Of a DNA stretch of 64,000 nucleotides, positions 45,916 through 58,722 are shown piece after piece (position 1 is the stretch's first letter; the number at the start of each line of letters is the position of its first letter). The notes below the pieces were generated by a model. That model worked only from the letters and a program-made list of their open reading frames with translations. It ran no database searches and was not told the DNA's origin. Both the position numbers and the translations under genes were made by a program. Source of the DNA: Cristatella mucedo (taxonomy: Eukaryota; Bryozoa; Phylactolaemata; Cristatellidae); contig WPIO01000118.1 of the NCBI GenBank assembly GCA_009760855.2, forward strand, positions 530,001 through 594,000. Direction: 5' to 3'.

Positions 45916-45919
45916 GAGA

Positions 45920-46320
45920 TGTGTCAAGGCAAATGGATATGCAAAGTGCCCAGAAAAATATTACGTTCTCTGAGGTTTCTATTGAAATATATTATTTTTA
46001 TTATTATCATCTACATTATTGCCCACACGTCCGAGTTAACGGAACAATAATAGTAATAGTATTAATAAATCCCTTGAATAACAGAACCTTTAGGGGAAAA
46101 ATATCTTCCTTGGCACTTTACGTATGCATAAGAAGAATGGCATGAAACAGGTTTCTGCAATCGACCTTTTGGGGGTGATGTTCCACAAACAACACTTGGC
46201 AAGAGGAAGAAAGAGAACGGGAGAGAGAAAGGGAGACAGAGAAGGAAGGAGGGGGTAGTGAGGTTTATAGAGGGAGGTGAGATAGCATGAAATAAGAGAC
46301 AGTAGGAGTGTGAGAGAGAG
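45920..46320 (+). repeat. Repeat Y, copy 1
   Basis: Shared with 63.61-64.0 kb. The left part is a decayed LINE A-like tail (ATGCAAAGTGCCCAGAAA...GTTCTCTGAGG); then come AT-rich repeats and a second, inverted-looking tail (CCCTTGAATAACAGAACC); then GAATGGCATGAAACAGGTTT, CGACCTTTTGGGGGTGATG and CACAAACAAC, followed by a purine-rich GA tract. No ORF. Confidence 0.7.
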
Positions 46321-46705
46321 AATGGAAGATAGATACAAAGTGTATGTGAGAGAGAAAGCAACAGAGTCATTTGGTTTTAACTTTATTATATTTTAAGCGC
46401 ATATACCAGCAGCCATACTTTTTGCATTGGCTTCTCTTCTGTAAGTACAGTCAATGTATCTCAGCCGATAACGTTAGCAATTATTGACAATTTTTTGAAG
46501 ATACTAACGAGCGTGTTTTGTTTCATTAACTATCAAAAAGTATTATGTCGATAGGTAATTTATCGCTCAGGAGGACATTTGAGCACTGAACCTGAGAAAT
46601 TCAGAAGCATGCCTCTTTGTTTGTTTCTCTTTAGAAACCAGATAACTTAAGTTCTCACTGATCTCGTTCGACGGATCAAGCCGAATAAACACGAGCAGAC
46701 TGCAT
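46320..46705. other. Unassigned spacer
   Basis: No gene seen between repeat Y and the gypsy remnant. Confidence 0.3.
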
Positions 46706-46711
46706 TATCGA

Positions 46712-48001
46712 ATCGTGGGAGTCGGTTGTGAAAGGCGTCAAACTAGCGATAGCGTGGAGCCTGAAGACCGTTGTCGTCGTAACCGATTCTGCCACAGCAT
46801 CCGGCTGGCTCCGGTCACTGTGCTCCGGGGATTTGGTCAGTGCATTCGCCAGGGCCATTCCCGGGGAAGCGTCGACACGTCGACGGCGGACCCTGCTTGG
46901 CGACACGATTCGAGAATGCAGTCTGCTCGTGTCTGTTCGGCTTGTTCCGTCGAACGAGAATAAAGCGGATCGCCAAACTCGCGTGCCCCATCGGTGGTTG
47001 AAACCCAGTCGTACCGACGAACAATCTCAGGAACAGTTGACCGAAGCCGGCGTTGCCGCCGTAGCAACGAATGAACGTGTGGTAGAAGGGTCGACGTACG
47101 AGCCTTCCACGATAAGCATCCCCTCGGCATTGATCGAACTTGGACCCTTGCTCAGTTGAGGCTCCCAAAGGCCAAAATCGCCGCAGTCAGGATGCGAGTG
47201 TAGTGCGATCGTGTTTCCGCTGCAGATCGGTTGACCCGGCACATTAGACATTCCGTGCCCATCAATTGGCTCGAGCTGGCGTGCGATGCCATGCATTTTC
47301 GCGGCGAGCCGTACTTAACCGTTGTGGACTGTCGGCCGAGTAGGTTCGCGATTTGGAGGCCTGCAGAACGAGGGCACCGCAGCATTGCTCAAAGAGCTGG
47401 AGCAAGTATTCCTCGAGCACGGCCTGCCCCGGCAGCTGTTGTTAGACAATGCCGCTGTATTTAAATCGCATGTGTTTATGCAGCTGTTCAATCGTTGGGG
47501 CGTTGCCGTGCATTTTCGGGGTGCCTATCGCCCACCAGGGAACTCGATTGTTAAGCGGAATCGCTGCACTATTAAGAGCATGGAGGCACGAAGCGGTGAA
47601 GATGTTTTAGGCGCGATCTTTTGGTATAATTTGGCGCCTGCCACCCGGAGCGAGATAACCTCCGCCAAGCCGGCAGCTCCACAAGTACCAGTGGAAAAGT
47701 TCCCTAGTCGGCTGGTGTGCTACGAGAAAGATGTACCTGATGAACCTTAAGCAGGTGCATATTCAATTGGACAAGGTGTGTTCGCGCACGCTGTACTACT
47801 AATTGGCCCCAAGGCCGGGTAACCAGCGTCAGACCTGGAGTCGGCATTGAAATAGACTGGATGCACCGGCGCGTTGCTGACGTGACCGCTGCATCAGAGA
47901 CAGCAGCTGGTCTACAAGGACCAGTCCCTGATGCTGCTAATGCTAAACACATTGATGGCGTAAACCAGCTGGTTGTTACTCGTTCTAGGCGGGCCATGTA
48001 A
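46712..48001 (+). pseudogene. Ty3/gypsy pol remnant 1: RNase H and integrase
   Basis: RNase H comes first: VVTDSATASGWLRSLCSGD at about 46.77-46.84 kb (catalytic Asp in TDS) and SVRLVPSNENKADRQTRVP at about 46.93-46.99 kb (NKAD box). Integrase follows: PYLTVVDCRPSRFAIWRP around 47.31 kb (first catalytic Asp in VVD), LLLDNAAVFKS around 47.44 kb (second Asp in LDN) and GAYRPPGNSIVKRNRCTIK around 47.53 kb. The position normally held by the catalytic Glu in the last motif is changed to Lys, so the enzyme would be dead. Frameshifts fall at about 47.32 and 47.75 kb. The C-terminal part (GIEIDWMHRRVADV) ends at TAA 47999-48001. It was probably a cut-down element before decay, since no gag or RT precedes it. 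Confidence 0.8.
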
Positions 48002-48320
48002 TGGCCGGCTGCGTTCGCCGATTACATCCTGTATTAACCGACAGCATGTGAGATGCTGGTTGCTTTTAATAATGCTGAGCTATATCGGGCTGTCCTTTTT
48101 TGTTAGACTTCCCGGGTGCGTCTTTTGTGATTTTTAAATCGCGGGAGCGTATAGTTTATTTTTAGATACTTCGGTGGCAGGTGGCGTCAGATTTGGTGGC
48201 TACCAGCTTGGTTGTTGCGGTCGTTGCAATGACCGGGTCTCCTCTGTAGTTTACCAGCTGGGTGTGTCAAATAGGAGCTCGATGCGTCGCGCAATAGTTA
48301 CAGCTGCCTGACCTTGGGTG
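48001..48320 (+). other. Possible 3' flank or LTR of gypsy remnant 1
   Basis: GC-moderate sequence directly after the pol stop and before a GA array. A direct repeat of this stretch would prove an LTR; I did not find one. No ORF. Confidence 0.3.
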
Positions 48321-48323
48321 GAG

Positions 48324-49100
<777 letters not shown>

Positions 49101-49139
49101 GTTGGAACAGAGATGGAGGAGAGGGGCAGTAGGGGAGTA

Positions 49140-49262
49140 ACCGCATGTCAGAGCAGTTGGGGCTTTCTCGCTGGGAGTGCGGAGTGTTATTTGAGAATAA
49201 AGGACTTTTGATACTCTAGTAAAGTGGCATTGGGCCGACGGAGTTACTTCTGCCACCTGGGT
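49140..49262 (+). other. LTR-like poly(A) region
   Basis: AGAATAAAGGACTTTTGATA at 49193 looks like a polyadenylation signal of an LTR R-U5 region, just before RT coding sequence starts at about 49265. A related arrangement (GCGAAATAAACTGG) lies at about 52424. A paired LTR was not identified. Confidence 0.3.
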
Positions 49263-49264
49263 AA

Positions 49265-50100
49265 ACCACGTCGAAAGCCTACCTCACGCTGCCGACTTGC
49301 AGGTCGACTATAATAAGTGTGAGATTCAAGAGTGGATCCAACTCGGCTGGCTGAAACCTCGTGCCGCTAGTGGTAGTGTTCCAGGTAATGAAGACAAAAG
49401 TCTGGCCCGCTTTAGATTTCCGCAAGCTGAACCAATGCATTTCCAGCCACACTGCCATTGGCGATGTTTGCAGAGAAAATACGGGCATGGCGCAGCATGG
49501 GAAGTAATGTCAGCATGATCGAACTTCGCCAAGCTTATTTACAGCTTTATGTTGACCCTACCCTGTGGAAATACCAAGTTTCCGCCAACTAGGGAAGACG
49601 ATACTGCCTTACCCAGCTAGGCTTTGGATCAACCTAGCGCCCAAGGTAACGACCGCGGTGTTTAAAAAGGTGCTTTCTATTGACCCAAGGAGTTCGCGAG
49701 GGCACAGACTCATACGTGGACGATATAATCACCAAAAATGACATTGTCACGAATGAGTATGTTACCTCTCTTCTACGACAGTTCGTGATTGAAGCTACGC
49801 CCCCGGAGAAATTGGTCGGAGGTCGCATGCTAGGTCTTCCCAACGATGACAAAGAAGGGAAGCTTAAGTGGAGCAGAGACAACGATGTCGAATCGCTACC
49901 ACAGTGTGCAGCCCGCGGGCCCCTTTTTTCGTGGTGTGGACAGTTAAAAGGCCATTTTCTGTTGTCGGATGTCTTTGACAGGCCTGCAGCTTCGTAAAGA
50001 AAGCCACAAAAGACCTGTCGTGAGATGCCGAGATTACCGAGGACGTCCTATCAGACGCGCGTTATGATAAAAGAGGATCCCGTATCCGGAGTTTGAGTAC
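49265..50100 (+). pseudogene. Ty3/gypsy pol remnant 2a: reverse transcriptase
   Basis: Three frames together show a gypsy RT: YNKCEIQEWIQLGWLKP at about 49.31 kb (N-terminal fingers), ELRQAYLQLYVDPTLWKYQ at about 49.52 kb (motif A region), LGFGST near 49.62 kb, YVDDIITKNDIV at about 49.71 kb (the catalytic YVDD box) and GGRMLGL at about 49.82 kb. At about 49.99 kb FVKKATKDLS starts the connection towards RNase H. Gag and protease are absent. At least two frameshifts and stops. Confidence 0.75.
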
Positions 50101-51170
50101 GTATGCAACGCCAAAGGCTCTGCGGAGTAGGCGTAACCTGCCGCTTACCGAGCGGCGTAACCTACCGCCTAATGCAGTTCGGTGAGCACCTACGCGCAAT
50201 AAGCAGGCCGCCAAGAAACGAATGTTTCTGGTGCTGAACTACTTATCGTTACTAAAGGGGGCGTGAATTGGAAAGCGAGACATATAAATTGATGATTTTA
50301 CTGAGCTTTATTCGCAAGCGCACAAGTCGCCGCGCGTCTAGCTCAGTTTTATCTCCACATTCCTCCCACGCTCTCAGCAGCACAAGCACTCTTGCGGAGG
50401 GAATACGTCCCCGCACTTAGGCTACCTCCGTCTATTGTCGGAAACGACCCAAATAAGACAAGGAGCTCAAACCGGAGCCTAGACCCTGACTGGAGAACTA
50501 GGGCTCCGCTTCCACCTAACGGCAGGAAAAAACTCATACAGTACACCAAGCACTCTTGGCAAGACCACGTGCACGCGCACACGCACAAAACACAGAAGAA
50601 ATACTAAAATTCGAGGTCGGGCGCGAAGCGACGCTCTTGCTATCTATGCTCTATTCGGCATCCACCGAATTCTCCTGATGTTGACTCTCTCCGTCTCGTC
50701 CATCGCCTGTGGACAGCCCGCCCTCCTCCCTCACTTTCAGAGAAACGAGACCGGCAAATACCGGCGACGGCGTCGAAACGGAGCGGAAGACGACGAACGA
50801 ACCCCCTAGCGAGCGTCGCCTTGTCATTATATAACTATCCGGGATAAGAGGGGTTGAAAAGCCGGCCAATATAAATCACCTCGGTGACCTCGGCTTCCAC
50901 TTGCTCACAGCTCGAGAACGCAGGTGATATTCACCCACCTCTTTTGTTCTCACGGAAACCGTCCAGCAACTTTAGTAGGACGGCTGGCGGCGACAGCGAC
51001 GTTGGACAAGTGTTGCCCTATTCTTAAATTGCTGGCCGGGACTATAGGGTTGACAGGCAAGCCAATGTAAATCACCTCACGGTCCTACTACGACGGCCGT
51101 GTCCTCTTGCTTAACGCTCAAGGACAGAGGTGTTTCCTGCTGAGCAGTTCTTATGCGCTCTAAAGCTTGA
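50100..51170. other. Insertion or diverged segment within gypsy pol
   Basis: Between the RT (ends about 50.1 kb) and RNase H (starts about 51.2 kb) lies 1 kb without pol homology. It holds a pair of diverged direct repeats of about 120 bp (50826-50950 and 51005-51140) sharing GCC-GGCCAAT(A/G)TAAATCACCTC. The TATAAA-like words suggest LTR promoter sequence of another element. The ORFs are not supported. Confidence 0.35.
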
Positions 51171-51174
51171 GTCA

Positions 51175-52245
51175 GGCCGGAGCTGTGCTACATGTTGTTG
51201 TCACCCAGCGGACAGGTATTGTGCGGCGAAAGCAGCTTAACGATAGATGTCTGCTTGCGAATTGGAGGGCAGACTGTCGAGGATGCCTCGTGGCTTAAGA
51301 AAGCCAGATGACGTAGCGCATAATTATCTGGCCGAGCTCAAGGTTATCATAAAGGGCCTAATTTTAGCCCTGGCCTGGGGCCTGCGGGAGATCGAATTAT
51401 TTTCTGATTTGGCCTCTATGCATTCGCGGCTTCGATCACTTGTCGAAGGCGATAAGCCTATCCCTAGGCTAGGTCTAGGCAAGGCATTAGCTCGACGGCT
51501 GACAGAAATAACGTGAGACGTTATTAAGGAGTATGACGATCGGGTGAGAATACAGCTGGTGGTTCGGCAGACCACAACCACACCAATTAATGCTAGTACC
51601 ACAGCCGTTGCTCCAGCCAATCGCGAATCTTGCTGCTGCGACTCCAGCATAAGAAGTAGATCTGCAAGCGTTCCACGACTTGCATCTCCTAGGGGTTGAC
51701 AGTACGCTGTCCCTGGCCAGGCTCTGCTTTCCGGCATTTCTGTAACGAGGGATTTGGAGGAGTACTTTGTTAAATCGTGCATGCATTGCCGGTCTTTGGA
51801 TCCAGCGCCGGTGTCTTGGAGCCGTGGACATCTGGAAGTAGGTGCCAACTGGCGCCGCCTGGCCACTGATGTTACTTTCTTCAGCGGGGTCAAGCATGTG
51901 ACACTTGTCGCTAGGGGCCCCAGCAGGTTTGCCACCTGGCGGTTTATCCCCGACGAGAGCGCGACCTCGGTGGTCCGACACGAAATATTCAGCAAATGGG
52001 ACCTGCTGCGTCAGGTCTTGATGGACAATTCCTTTGACGAACTTCGATGCTTGCCCTGGTAGTACGGCCAGGGCCGACGAGCCCGGCACGCAACTTCGGC
52101 CAGTGTGACTTGGGACCACAGGTGCCATATGGAGACTGTGTGCTTACTGTTGAGCCTTCTCATTGCCAGAGCAGTGGAGAGCTGCTGCTGCTTGCTGCTC
52201 CGGCTACGTCACGGATCGATCTCCAGATCAAGCGGACCTGAGGTA
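51175..52245 (+). pseudogene. Ty3/gypsy pol remnant 2b: RNase H, zinc finger, integrase
   Basis: RNase H: KPDDVAHNYLAELKVIIKGL and WGLREIELFSDLAS (51.31-51.42 kb). Then the HHCC zinc-binding part of integrase: HDLHLLGVDSTLSLAR at 51.67-51.72 kb in one frame and SCMHCRSLDPAPVSW at 51.78 kb in the next. The integrase core begins VGANWRRLATDVTFF (first Asp) and KHVTLVARGPSRFATWR, then VLMDNSF (second Asp). It loses similarity after 52.06 kb. It overlaps remnant 1 in content, so the two are separate copies of one family. In this copy the Asp of the VVD motif is also changed (VAR). Confidence 0.8.
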
Positions 52246-52249
52246 TCGT

Positions 52250-52480
52250 TTAATTGATGGCACTGACCTGATCTCTGTACCGGTGGGCTGGGACACATGA
52301 TATGGTATGCGGTCGGAACGTGCTATTAGTGATTGTTGTGACAAAAGAGTCCCAGACATTGGGGTGGGGACTCCAATGGGCAGGAGAGGCGAAGACAGTT
52401 GCCCCTGCTCCCTGCAAGCCTAGCGAAATAAACTGGTGGCGTTGCTCGTTGGCTGGCGTTCTCTGAAGTTCACAACTGCG
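52250..52480 (+). other. Possible 3' LTR remnant
   Basis: Follows the integrase remnant and contains AAATAAA at about 52427, 12 bp before GTTGCTCGTTGGCTGGCGTT. Only the poly(A) word and its location support an LTR. Confidence 0.3.
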
Positions 52481-52552
52481 ACCAAACTACATGGAGAGAC
52501 TTTGGTCTTACCACCAAGTGCCTTATAAATATTCAATGCCTCGCTTATGACA

Positions 52553-52715
52553 TAGACACTAGGTAAGGCGATTGCTTTTCGCGACCTCTGTAACAAAGTC
52601 GTCCGTTCGAATTCTGCGGTGGGAACATTCTTTATTCCAGTTGCAGGCAGTGACAGTGGTGATGGCCATGAAGGCTAGCCTGTCGCCATACAAGAGAGAC
52701 TTGAATATGCTGGGT
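52553..52715 (+). mobile_element. SINE-2, diverged
   Basis: ACTAGGTAAGGCGATTGCTTTTCGCGACC, interrupted box B (CGTTCGAATTC), GCGGTGGGAACATTC and GTCGCCATACAAGAGAGACTT. Older than the 28.1 kb copy. Confidence 0.8.
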
Positions 52716-52719
52716 TCGA

Positions 52720-53465
52720 GTAGTGGAACTGGTTGGATGAGAGTGTGAAAGTAGCGGATCTGAGAAAGCGTGGCCGACTTTTTTCCAACCTTTTTTCCGG
52801 CAGCAAGAATGGCAGGGCTTCTGCAGAAAAATGTGGCCGGTCTTTTGGGAGCTGGACGAAGAATCACCGCAAATGTCTCGCATCTAAACTCACAGTCAGC
52901 TCATTCAGGAGCCTCAAAGCCACTGCTTCATATTGGAAATGCGGATGCACCAAATAACAAAGGCAGCTGCATTTGCTATAACTTCTGCAAAAGTTGACTT
53001 CGCTCGCTAAGCCCGTGTCAGCTCTTCATACATGGTACAATCTGCCAGGGGTCACCGTGCATTCGGTATTTTTAGGCTTCACGAGTCATCTTATGTTCCG
53101 TGTCTGTCGTCATGTAAAGGCAAAATTGGCAGCTTTGCTTTCAATGAAGAGGCGTTAGCAATCTTTAAATAGGCAAAGGCAAGTCAACGTTTCTTGACGA
53201 AAAGCAATTGCTTGCAGATAACTTTCGATTAATATCCGTAATAACCAAGTATAGACGACCCATACATGTGCATGCATAACAAAAATGACAATAAAGACGG
53301 GCCATTTGCAAAACGTCCCTTATGCTAATGGGGAACTATATTTCTCTATCCGAGGTCTTTAAATGTAACTGCTGCAATAATTTGCTCAGAGAAACAAGAA
53401 AAAAAGTTCTATCCCTATACCAGGTAGCAAAAGCGAACAAGTAGACTCAAAGGATCGCTTTTTGA
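52720..53465. other. Unassigned spacer before R10
   Basis: No gene or repeat recognised. Short ORFs (74-102 codons on both strands at 52.56-53.0 kb) have no domain and overlap SINE-2. Confidence 0.3.
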
Positions 53466-54385
53466 AAGGCATCTATCCAGAGAGTGCCTGCCAAAGCGTT
53501 TGTCTTTTCGTTCTCGTTTTTTTGCATTTTCGGTCACTCGTGCTCTCTCGTTCTTGGTTTAAAAGCATAGCCGTGGACTATTTATGGCCTGTTATCACCA
53601 CAAGACCTTTCTTAAAATGACCTGATTAGTCCGACTCCCAAGCCAGTAAATATTTGAAAAAATGCAGATTTTTGGGCATTTTTGGATCATGGTACCACTG
53701 GCAATTTAATCAAAGTATTTTTCTCACATTATTCACTTGCAAAGAGCAACAGTAGATTTTGCTACTGCAGCTATCTAACAAAGTCAATGAAGCAAAGTGG
53801 TTTGTGAAGTGCTAGTGCTAAGAAGCCCGGAAAAAATTACTATTCCAAAAAAAATCGCAAAAATTGACATGACTAGAAAATGCCCAGTAATAAATAATGC
53901 CAGAAACTGCGTAGTTTTTTGTACATACTATTCATTTACCTATCGCAAGCTGTAGTTTTACTCCAGAAATACTTGTAAAATATCCTAACACAAAAAACAA
54001 TTAATGTTGATTTCTTAAAGCCTATCCAATGAACCACGACAAACCATTATTGCAGCTTTATACCGCAGCGTGACCTGGGTGTTCATTACCAAGACCAGCT
54101 GCTTGTTGTTAAGCTGACGCTGCAATAAAATAAGTACTGCTTTCGTTGCTTCCAGTCGGTAATGGAACGCTGTCACTCAGCCCAAAGCACTGTCGGCGAG
54201 CCTACTAGGTAAGTGGTCTGCATACGGCATTTTACGCTAGGTCGCTCAAAAAAGGCAGGCTAGTTGCAATTTCAATAAGCTTCTCAAAGCATCAAGCAAG
54301 CATAACCTTTGCTAAAGCCATTCGGGACCTCCGCTGCGTAGCATCAGTGAAAGACGCTGCTATTGCAGCTCCCTTTCTGTCCTCT

Positions 54386-54398
54386 CTCTCTCTCTCCC

Positions 54399-54489
<91 letters not shown>

Positions 54490-54498
54490 GTCTATCTC
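54386..54498 (+). repeat. (CT)n microsatellite at site 2
   Basis: A long CT run ending TCTATCTCTAG just before the Cys-rich segment. R11 has an even longer array at the same place (58110-58441). Confidence 0.95.
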
Positions 54499-54504
54499 TA
54501 GGGG

Positions 54505-54693
54505 TTGCCTTCGACCAGTTCCTGCACTCCACTTTGCATGCTGAATTGTGGCCGCTCTACATTCACACAGTCAGCGTATAGTTGTTGGTGCGTGCGTAGC
54601 AGGCAAGAGCAGATGGGTATGTTATTTTCTACAAAGTCATTTCTATTTATTCGGTGCCATGCTTGTACAGCTGGTCGTAATCCTGCTTGCTAG
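54505..54693 (+). CDS. R10 cysteine-rich open segment (putative exon)
   Basis: 62 open codons: STSSCTPLCMLNCGRSTF, SAYSCWCVRSRQEQMGM and IRCHACTAGRNPAC before the stop. This copy has the most cysteines (eight). It directly follows the CT array, whose last bases (CTATCTCTAG) form a perfect-looking pyrimidine tract and AG, so it could be spliced in as an internal exon. There is no ATG at its start. Family not recognised. Confidence 0.3.
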   Translation: MPSTSSCTPLCMLNCGRSTFTQSAYSCWCVRSRQEQMGMLFSTKSFLFIRCHACTAGRNPAC

Positions 54694-54806
54694 CATACTT
54701 GAAGGTGTTAAACCGTGCGCAAAACTTACATTGTTCAGCAGGGAAGCATTTGCAAGCGAACGCTAATTGATTTAAAAGAGGTCTTTTTTCACCTGCCTCC
54801 TTGTAG

Positions 54807-55188
54807 GACCGCAAACGCTGCCGCTGCTGGCTGGCCTGCGAAGGAAGAGAAGCAGAAAATGGCTCAAGATGATACACGTAAGCTGGCAGGAGAAAAGGAC
54901 AAGCTGGCTGAGGAAATGCTGGAGCTGGCAGGAGAAAAGGACAAGCTGGCTGAGGAAATGCTGGAGCTGGCAGGAGAAAAGGACAAGCTGGCTGAGGAAA
55001 TGCTGGAGCTGGCAGGAGAAGAGCACAGCATTGCTAAATTAAAGTGGCGGCTGGCAAATGAAAAGCACACGATAGCTGACGTAATTCTGAAGATAGCTAA
55101 AGTAACCCAGCATTTCGCTAAAGAAAATCGCAAGAAAGCCGAACAAGTAATAAAGCTGGCTGAAGAAAGGATGGGGTCGAAATATTAA
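54807..55188 (+). CDS. R10 heptad coiled-coil exon (open, longest)
   Basis: Open from the acceptor (CACCTGCCTCCTTGTAG, AG 54805-54806). Starts TANAAAAGWPAKEEKQKMAQ, continues through three identical 14-residue blocks (two heptads each, LAGEKDKLAEEMLE) and then diverged heptads to LAEERMGSKY and a stop at 55186. The usual C-terminal end is displaced by a frameshift; RSTFESADEG followed by TAA is readable further on at about 55210-55240 in another frame. A coiled coil is predicted over nearly its whole length. AATAAA follows at 55478. Confidence 0.42.
54882..55007 (+). repeat. 42-bp tandem repeat, three identical copies
   Basis: The unit starts GCTGGCAGGAGAAAAGGACA and is exactly two heptads long, so expansion keeps both the frame and the coiled-coil register. 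A partial fourth copy follows. Confidence 0.97.
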
Positions 55189-55477
55189 TGCTTGCCGAAG
55201 AAGGCAGAGGTCGACCTTCGAATCGGCTGACGAAGGCTAAACAATAGCATATGCACCCTGGTATTCAGCAACAGCTGCCTTACAAACCTCGGAAGCTATC
55301 TCTGCGACTGCTTCTGCTGGCTGTGCAACAGCAGCAGCTGAAAAAACTGGAGCAGCAGCAGAAACCGGCCCAAGAGTAGGCTCCAGAAGCACTTTAGGCG
55401 ACGGAGCTAACTGTGAGTCGCTTACCTGCGGCAGTCGTGGGCGAGCTCAACTTGGAAGGTCTCTACGCGCTGAAGCG

Positions 55478-55483
55478 AATAAA
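55478..55483 (+). terminator. AATAAA polyadenylation signal (R10)
   Basis: Exact hexamer at the conserved place, followed by CCCCTTACAAGTGTTTCACTG. Confidence 0.5.
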
Positions 55484-56929
55484 TTTTCTCGTAACCCCTT
55501 ACAAGTGTTTCACTGTGCAAGATCCGCTGAAGCAAATGGCCGAATCTTAACTTAAAGCGGCGCGATGTATGGAAAGTGAAACTAAGAGTAAATTGTCCGT
55601 GCAGAGCTGTCGTTTCTCAGGAAAACTCCCAGGACATAAGGAAAACTACCGTCGATGCTAAAGTCCTACGGAGCTCATGAAGGATTGCAATGCATGCAGA
55701 GCTTGCAACGCTAGGATACGTGTTGGGAGCTTTTCTGAATTATAGAAATCCTATCTAAAGGCTCATCAACCGGTTAGGTTCGTCGCTGACCCTTCCTCTA
55801 CCTTTATATGTCTTGCAATTTACTTTCGATTTGCAAGACAGGTATTGCAGAGAAAAGGTGGCCTCGTTGTATTCTTTAGTAAATTTTTATTGAAGACCAT
55901 TCGATTCCTAGCTCTTAGCTAGATCTCTTTGATTTTTTTGTTCGATCACTCTAAAAGTCTCTATCAGTCATTGATTCAAGAGTGGACCACGTGAAAGAGC
56001 CAAAGCCCAGATCGATGTCGCTCTACAAAATTGTTACTCGTACCTTTCTACTCCAACGCAATGCTGAAAACGTGAGCTTGACAGCATTGCTTGTACAGGC
56101 ATTGCTTGAAACTAAGAATAAACCAATAATAGTAGCTTAGTCTTGCGAAAATTACGGACAAGTGAGTTTCTTTGCAATGAGGGCCTGCTGGGTTTCTGTT
56201 GTCTCTGCAGACGGGCTGGTCCTACTGACGGGTGAACGTGCACTTTTGTCTAACATAGCAGAATCTGTATAAAGGAGAAAAACATTTGCTATTGCTGAAT
56301 CCATTAAAATCCCGTAACAAAGTACCAGGAATGCGACACTATGACTTTCGTTTTAAACGGTGTGTTTTGCTGTTGTCGCTGGTAGCTAGGCATACAGTGT
56401 ACGTGAGTTTTATTACCTTTACGACTATTCATTGGTATACAGGTTCAGAGTATTCTCAATTTTACTTATTTTAGTATTCTAATTTAATTTTTATATATTA
56501 AACTGTATTAGTCATTCGCTTTTATATGGGCACCAACTCACTTTCTTACGATAAGCTCCCTAGTAAATCAGCATCCACTTTCTCCCACGGAAAGTACAAA
56601 CTCACTTATTAAATTTGGTTCTCGCCGGAGCCTAGCTTGCACGTCTTTCATGATGGCAGCGCATAGGCTTATTAATACATCTACTTTTTTGTGTCATTAA
56701 ATTTCCAAAAAGGTCGTTTAAAGCACACCATACTAAAATCGTCGTCAGTAAGTAGCAGTGGAGCCTCTTGGCCATGCATTTCCATTTGCATCAAAAAGCA
56801 CAAAATTTTCAAGACCAAATTGAATGGCAACTAAATTTCTAAAATTAAAAGGCTACAGATCCATTTTTAGAGGTAGGAGAAACCGAGTGTCTAAGTAAAA
56901 TTGAAAAGCCTAAACCTCAAAATTGGGTC

Positions 56930-56947
56930 AATGAGGGACTCTCACTG

Positions 56948-56986
<39 letters not shown>

Positions 56987-57130
56987 ATCTCTCTTTCGTC
57001 CTCGTTATTTTTTCGCTATTATCGCTCACTCTTACCCTCTCGTTCTTGGTTTCGAAGCCTCGCTAAGGAACATGAGTGTCCTATTGTCACCGAAAGAACC
57101 TTTTCTAAAAACTACCTGATAAGTGAAACT
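56930..57130 (+). repeat. Duplicated CT-site segment between R10 and R11
   Basis: AAAATTGGGTCAATGAGGG then (CT)n at 56953-56983 then TTACCCTCTCGTTCTTGG and AAAACTACCTGATAAGTG. The same segment starts again at 57125 (GTGAAACTGGAAAGCC, CAAATTGGCTCGATCAGG), so about 190 bp are duplicated in tandem. Confidence 0.7.
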
Positions 57131-58109
57131 GGAAAGCCTAAATCTTCAAATTGGCTCGATCAGGAAATATACATTTGTCCGTCTCTCGATCGCTCACTTT
57201 CACTCTCTCTCTCTTTCCCTTCCTCTTTACCTTCCATCTTCTTTCTTTCTCACTCTTTTGCTCTTTCTCTCTTTTCTTTTGAAGCCTCGCTATGGTGTAT
57301 CGGTGTCTCGTTATCACCAAAAAACCTTCACAAACTTCACCTACTTAGTTTGACTACCAAACTATTTAGTTTCATTTGAAAAAATTAATAGGATCGTGGT
57401 ACCATAGCCAATTTAGTCGAATTATTTGCATCACGTCGTCCAGGCCGCTACTTGCCTGCTAGAAGTTCTCCCCATGCTATTACCTGGCAAAGGCTTGAGA
57501 AATTAAAAAAAATTCAATTTTTGCTACTTCGGCTATCAAACACATTTTATAAAGAAAAAGAGACTTTCTGAAGTACTAGGCAGCATGGATAGAAACGTTC
57601 ACATGAGAATTAACAGGGCTTCGAGAAGCCCGCTGGAATAACAACGCCAGAGAGGGCGTCATTTCTCTTACTCTCATTATTTATTTACCTACCAGAAGCT
57701 CCAATATTATTCTTGAAATATCAGGAAATTAGCTTTACAATTCAGGCTGCTGACTTAATGACTCATATCTAACAAACAATGATCGAGAATTTTTGGAGGT
57801 GGATACCGCCACGTGACCTTGGCGTTCAGGGACAAGCCCGACTGCATTTCCTTCTGCTGACTCAGCAGGTAAATAAATCGTGTCTACGTTGCTTTCAGTC
57901 GTTAGCGAACCGCCGTCACTCAGTCTAGGACGTTGTCGCAAAGTACACCAGGTAAGAGGTCTGCATAAGGCATTTTTCACGCAGCTATTTTGAGAGAAAA
58001 TGCATGCCAGCGCCCCGTTCAAGAGGACTGTCAGCCAGTGCTGTTTTACTGAGGCCACTCGGGGCCTCCGCTACACGCCGCCGCTCAGTGGAGCATGCTA
58101 CCGTCGCAG

Positions 58110-58445
<336 letters not shown>

Positions 58446-58722
58446 GCGTGCACCTTCGACCAGCACCTGCACTCCACTGTACGTGTTGAATTCTGGAGGG
58501 GCAGTGTCCACAGAGTGAGCGTACAGTCGCTGATCCATGCATAGCTGGCGCCAGCATTTGGGCATTTCATTGTATATAGAGGCATTCCTATCTATTCGGC
58601 TCCACACTGCAGCGGATAGTAATACTGCTTGCTAAAGTACTTGATGATGTTAAACCGTGCAACGAAGTAACTTAGTTCAGTAGGTTTCTCAAAAGTAAGA
58701 ACTTGCACGTGCCTTCTTGTAG

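Larger units (their letters stand above)
53465..56930 (+). repeat. R10: R unit with open heptad exon
   Basis: Begins with CT-poor site 1 (GTTCTCGTTTTTTTGC, CTCTCGTTCTTGG), then GCTACTGCAGCTATCTAAC (53761), GTTGCTTCCAGTCGGTAATGG (54145), a long CT array at site 2 (54386-54480), a Cys-rich segment, the heptad exon, AATAAA (55478), a shortened body (most of the middle is deleted at about 55.8 kb) and the CAGAATCTGTATAAAGG block (56261). Confidence 0.8.
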
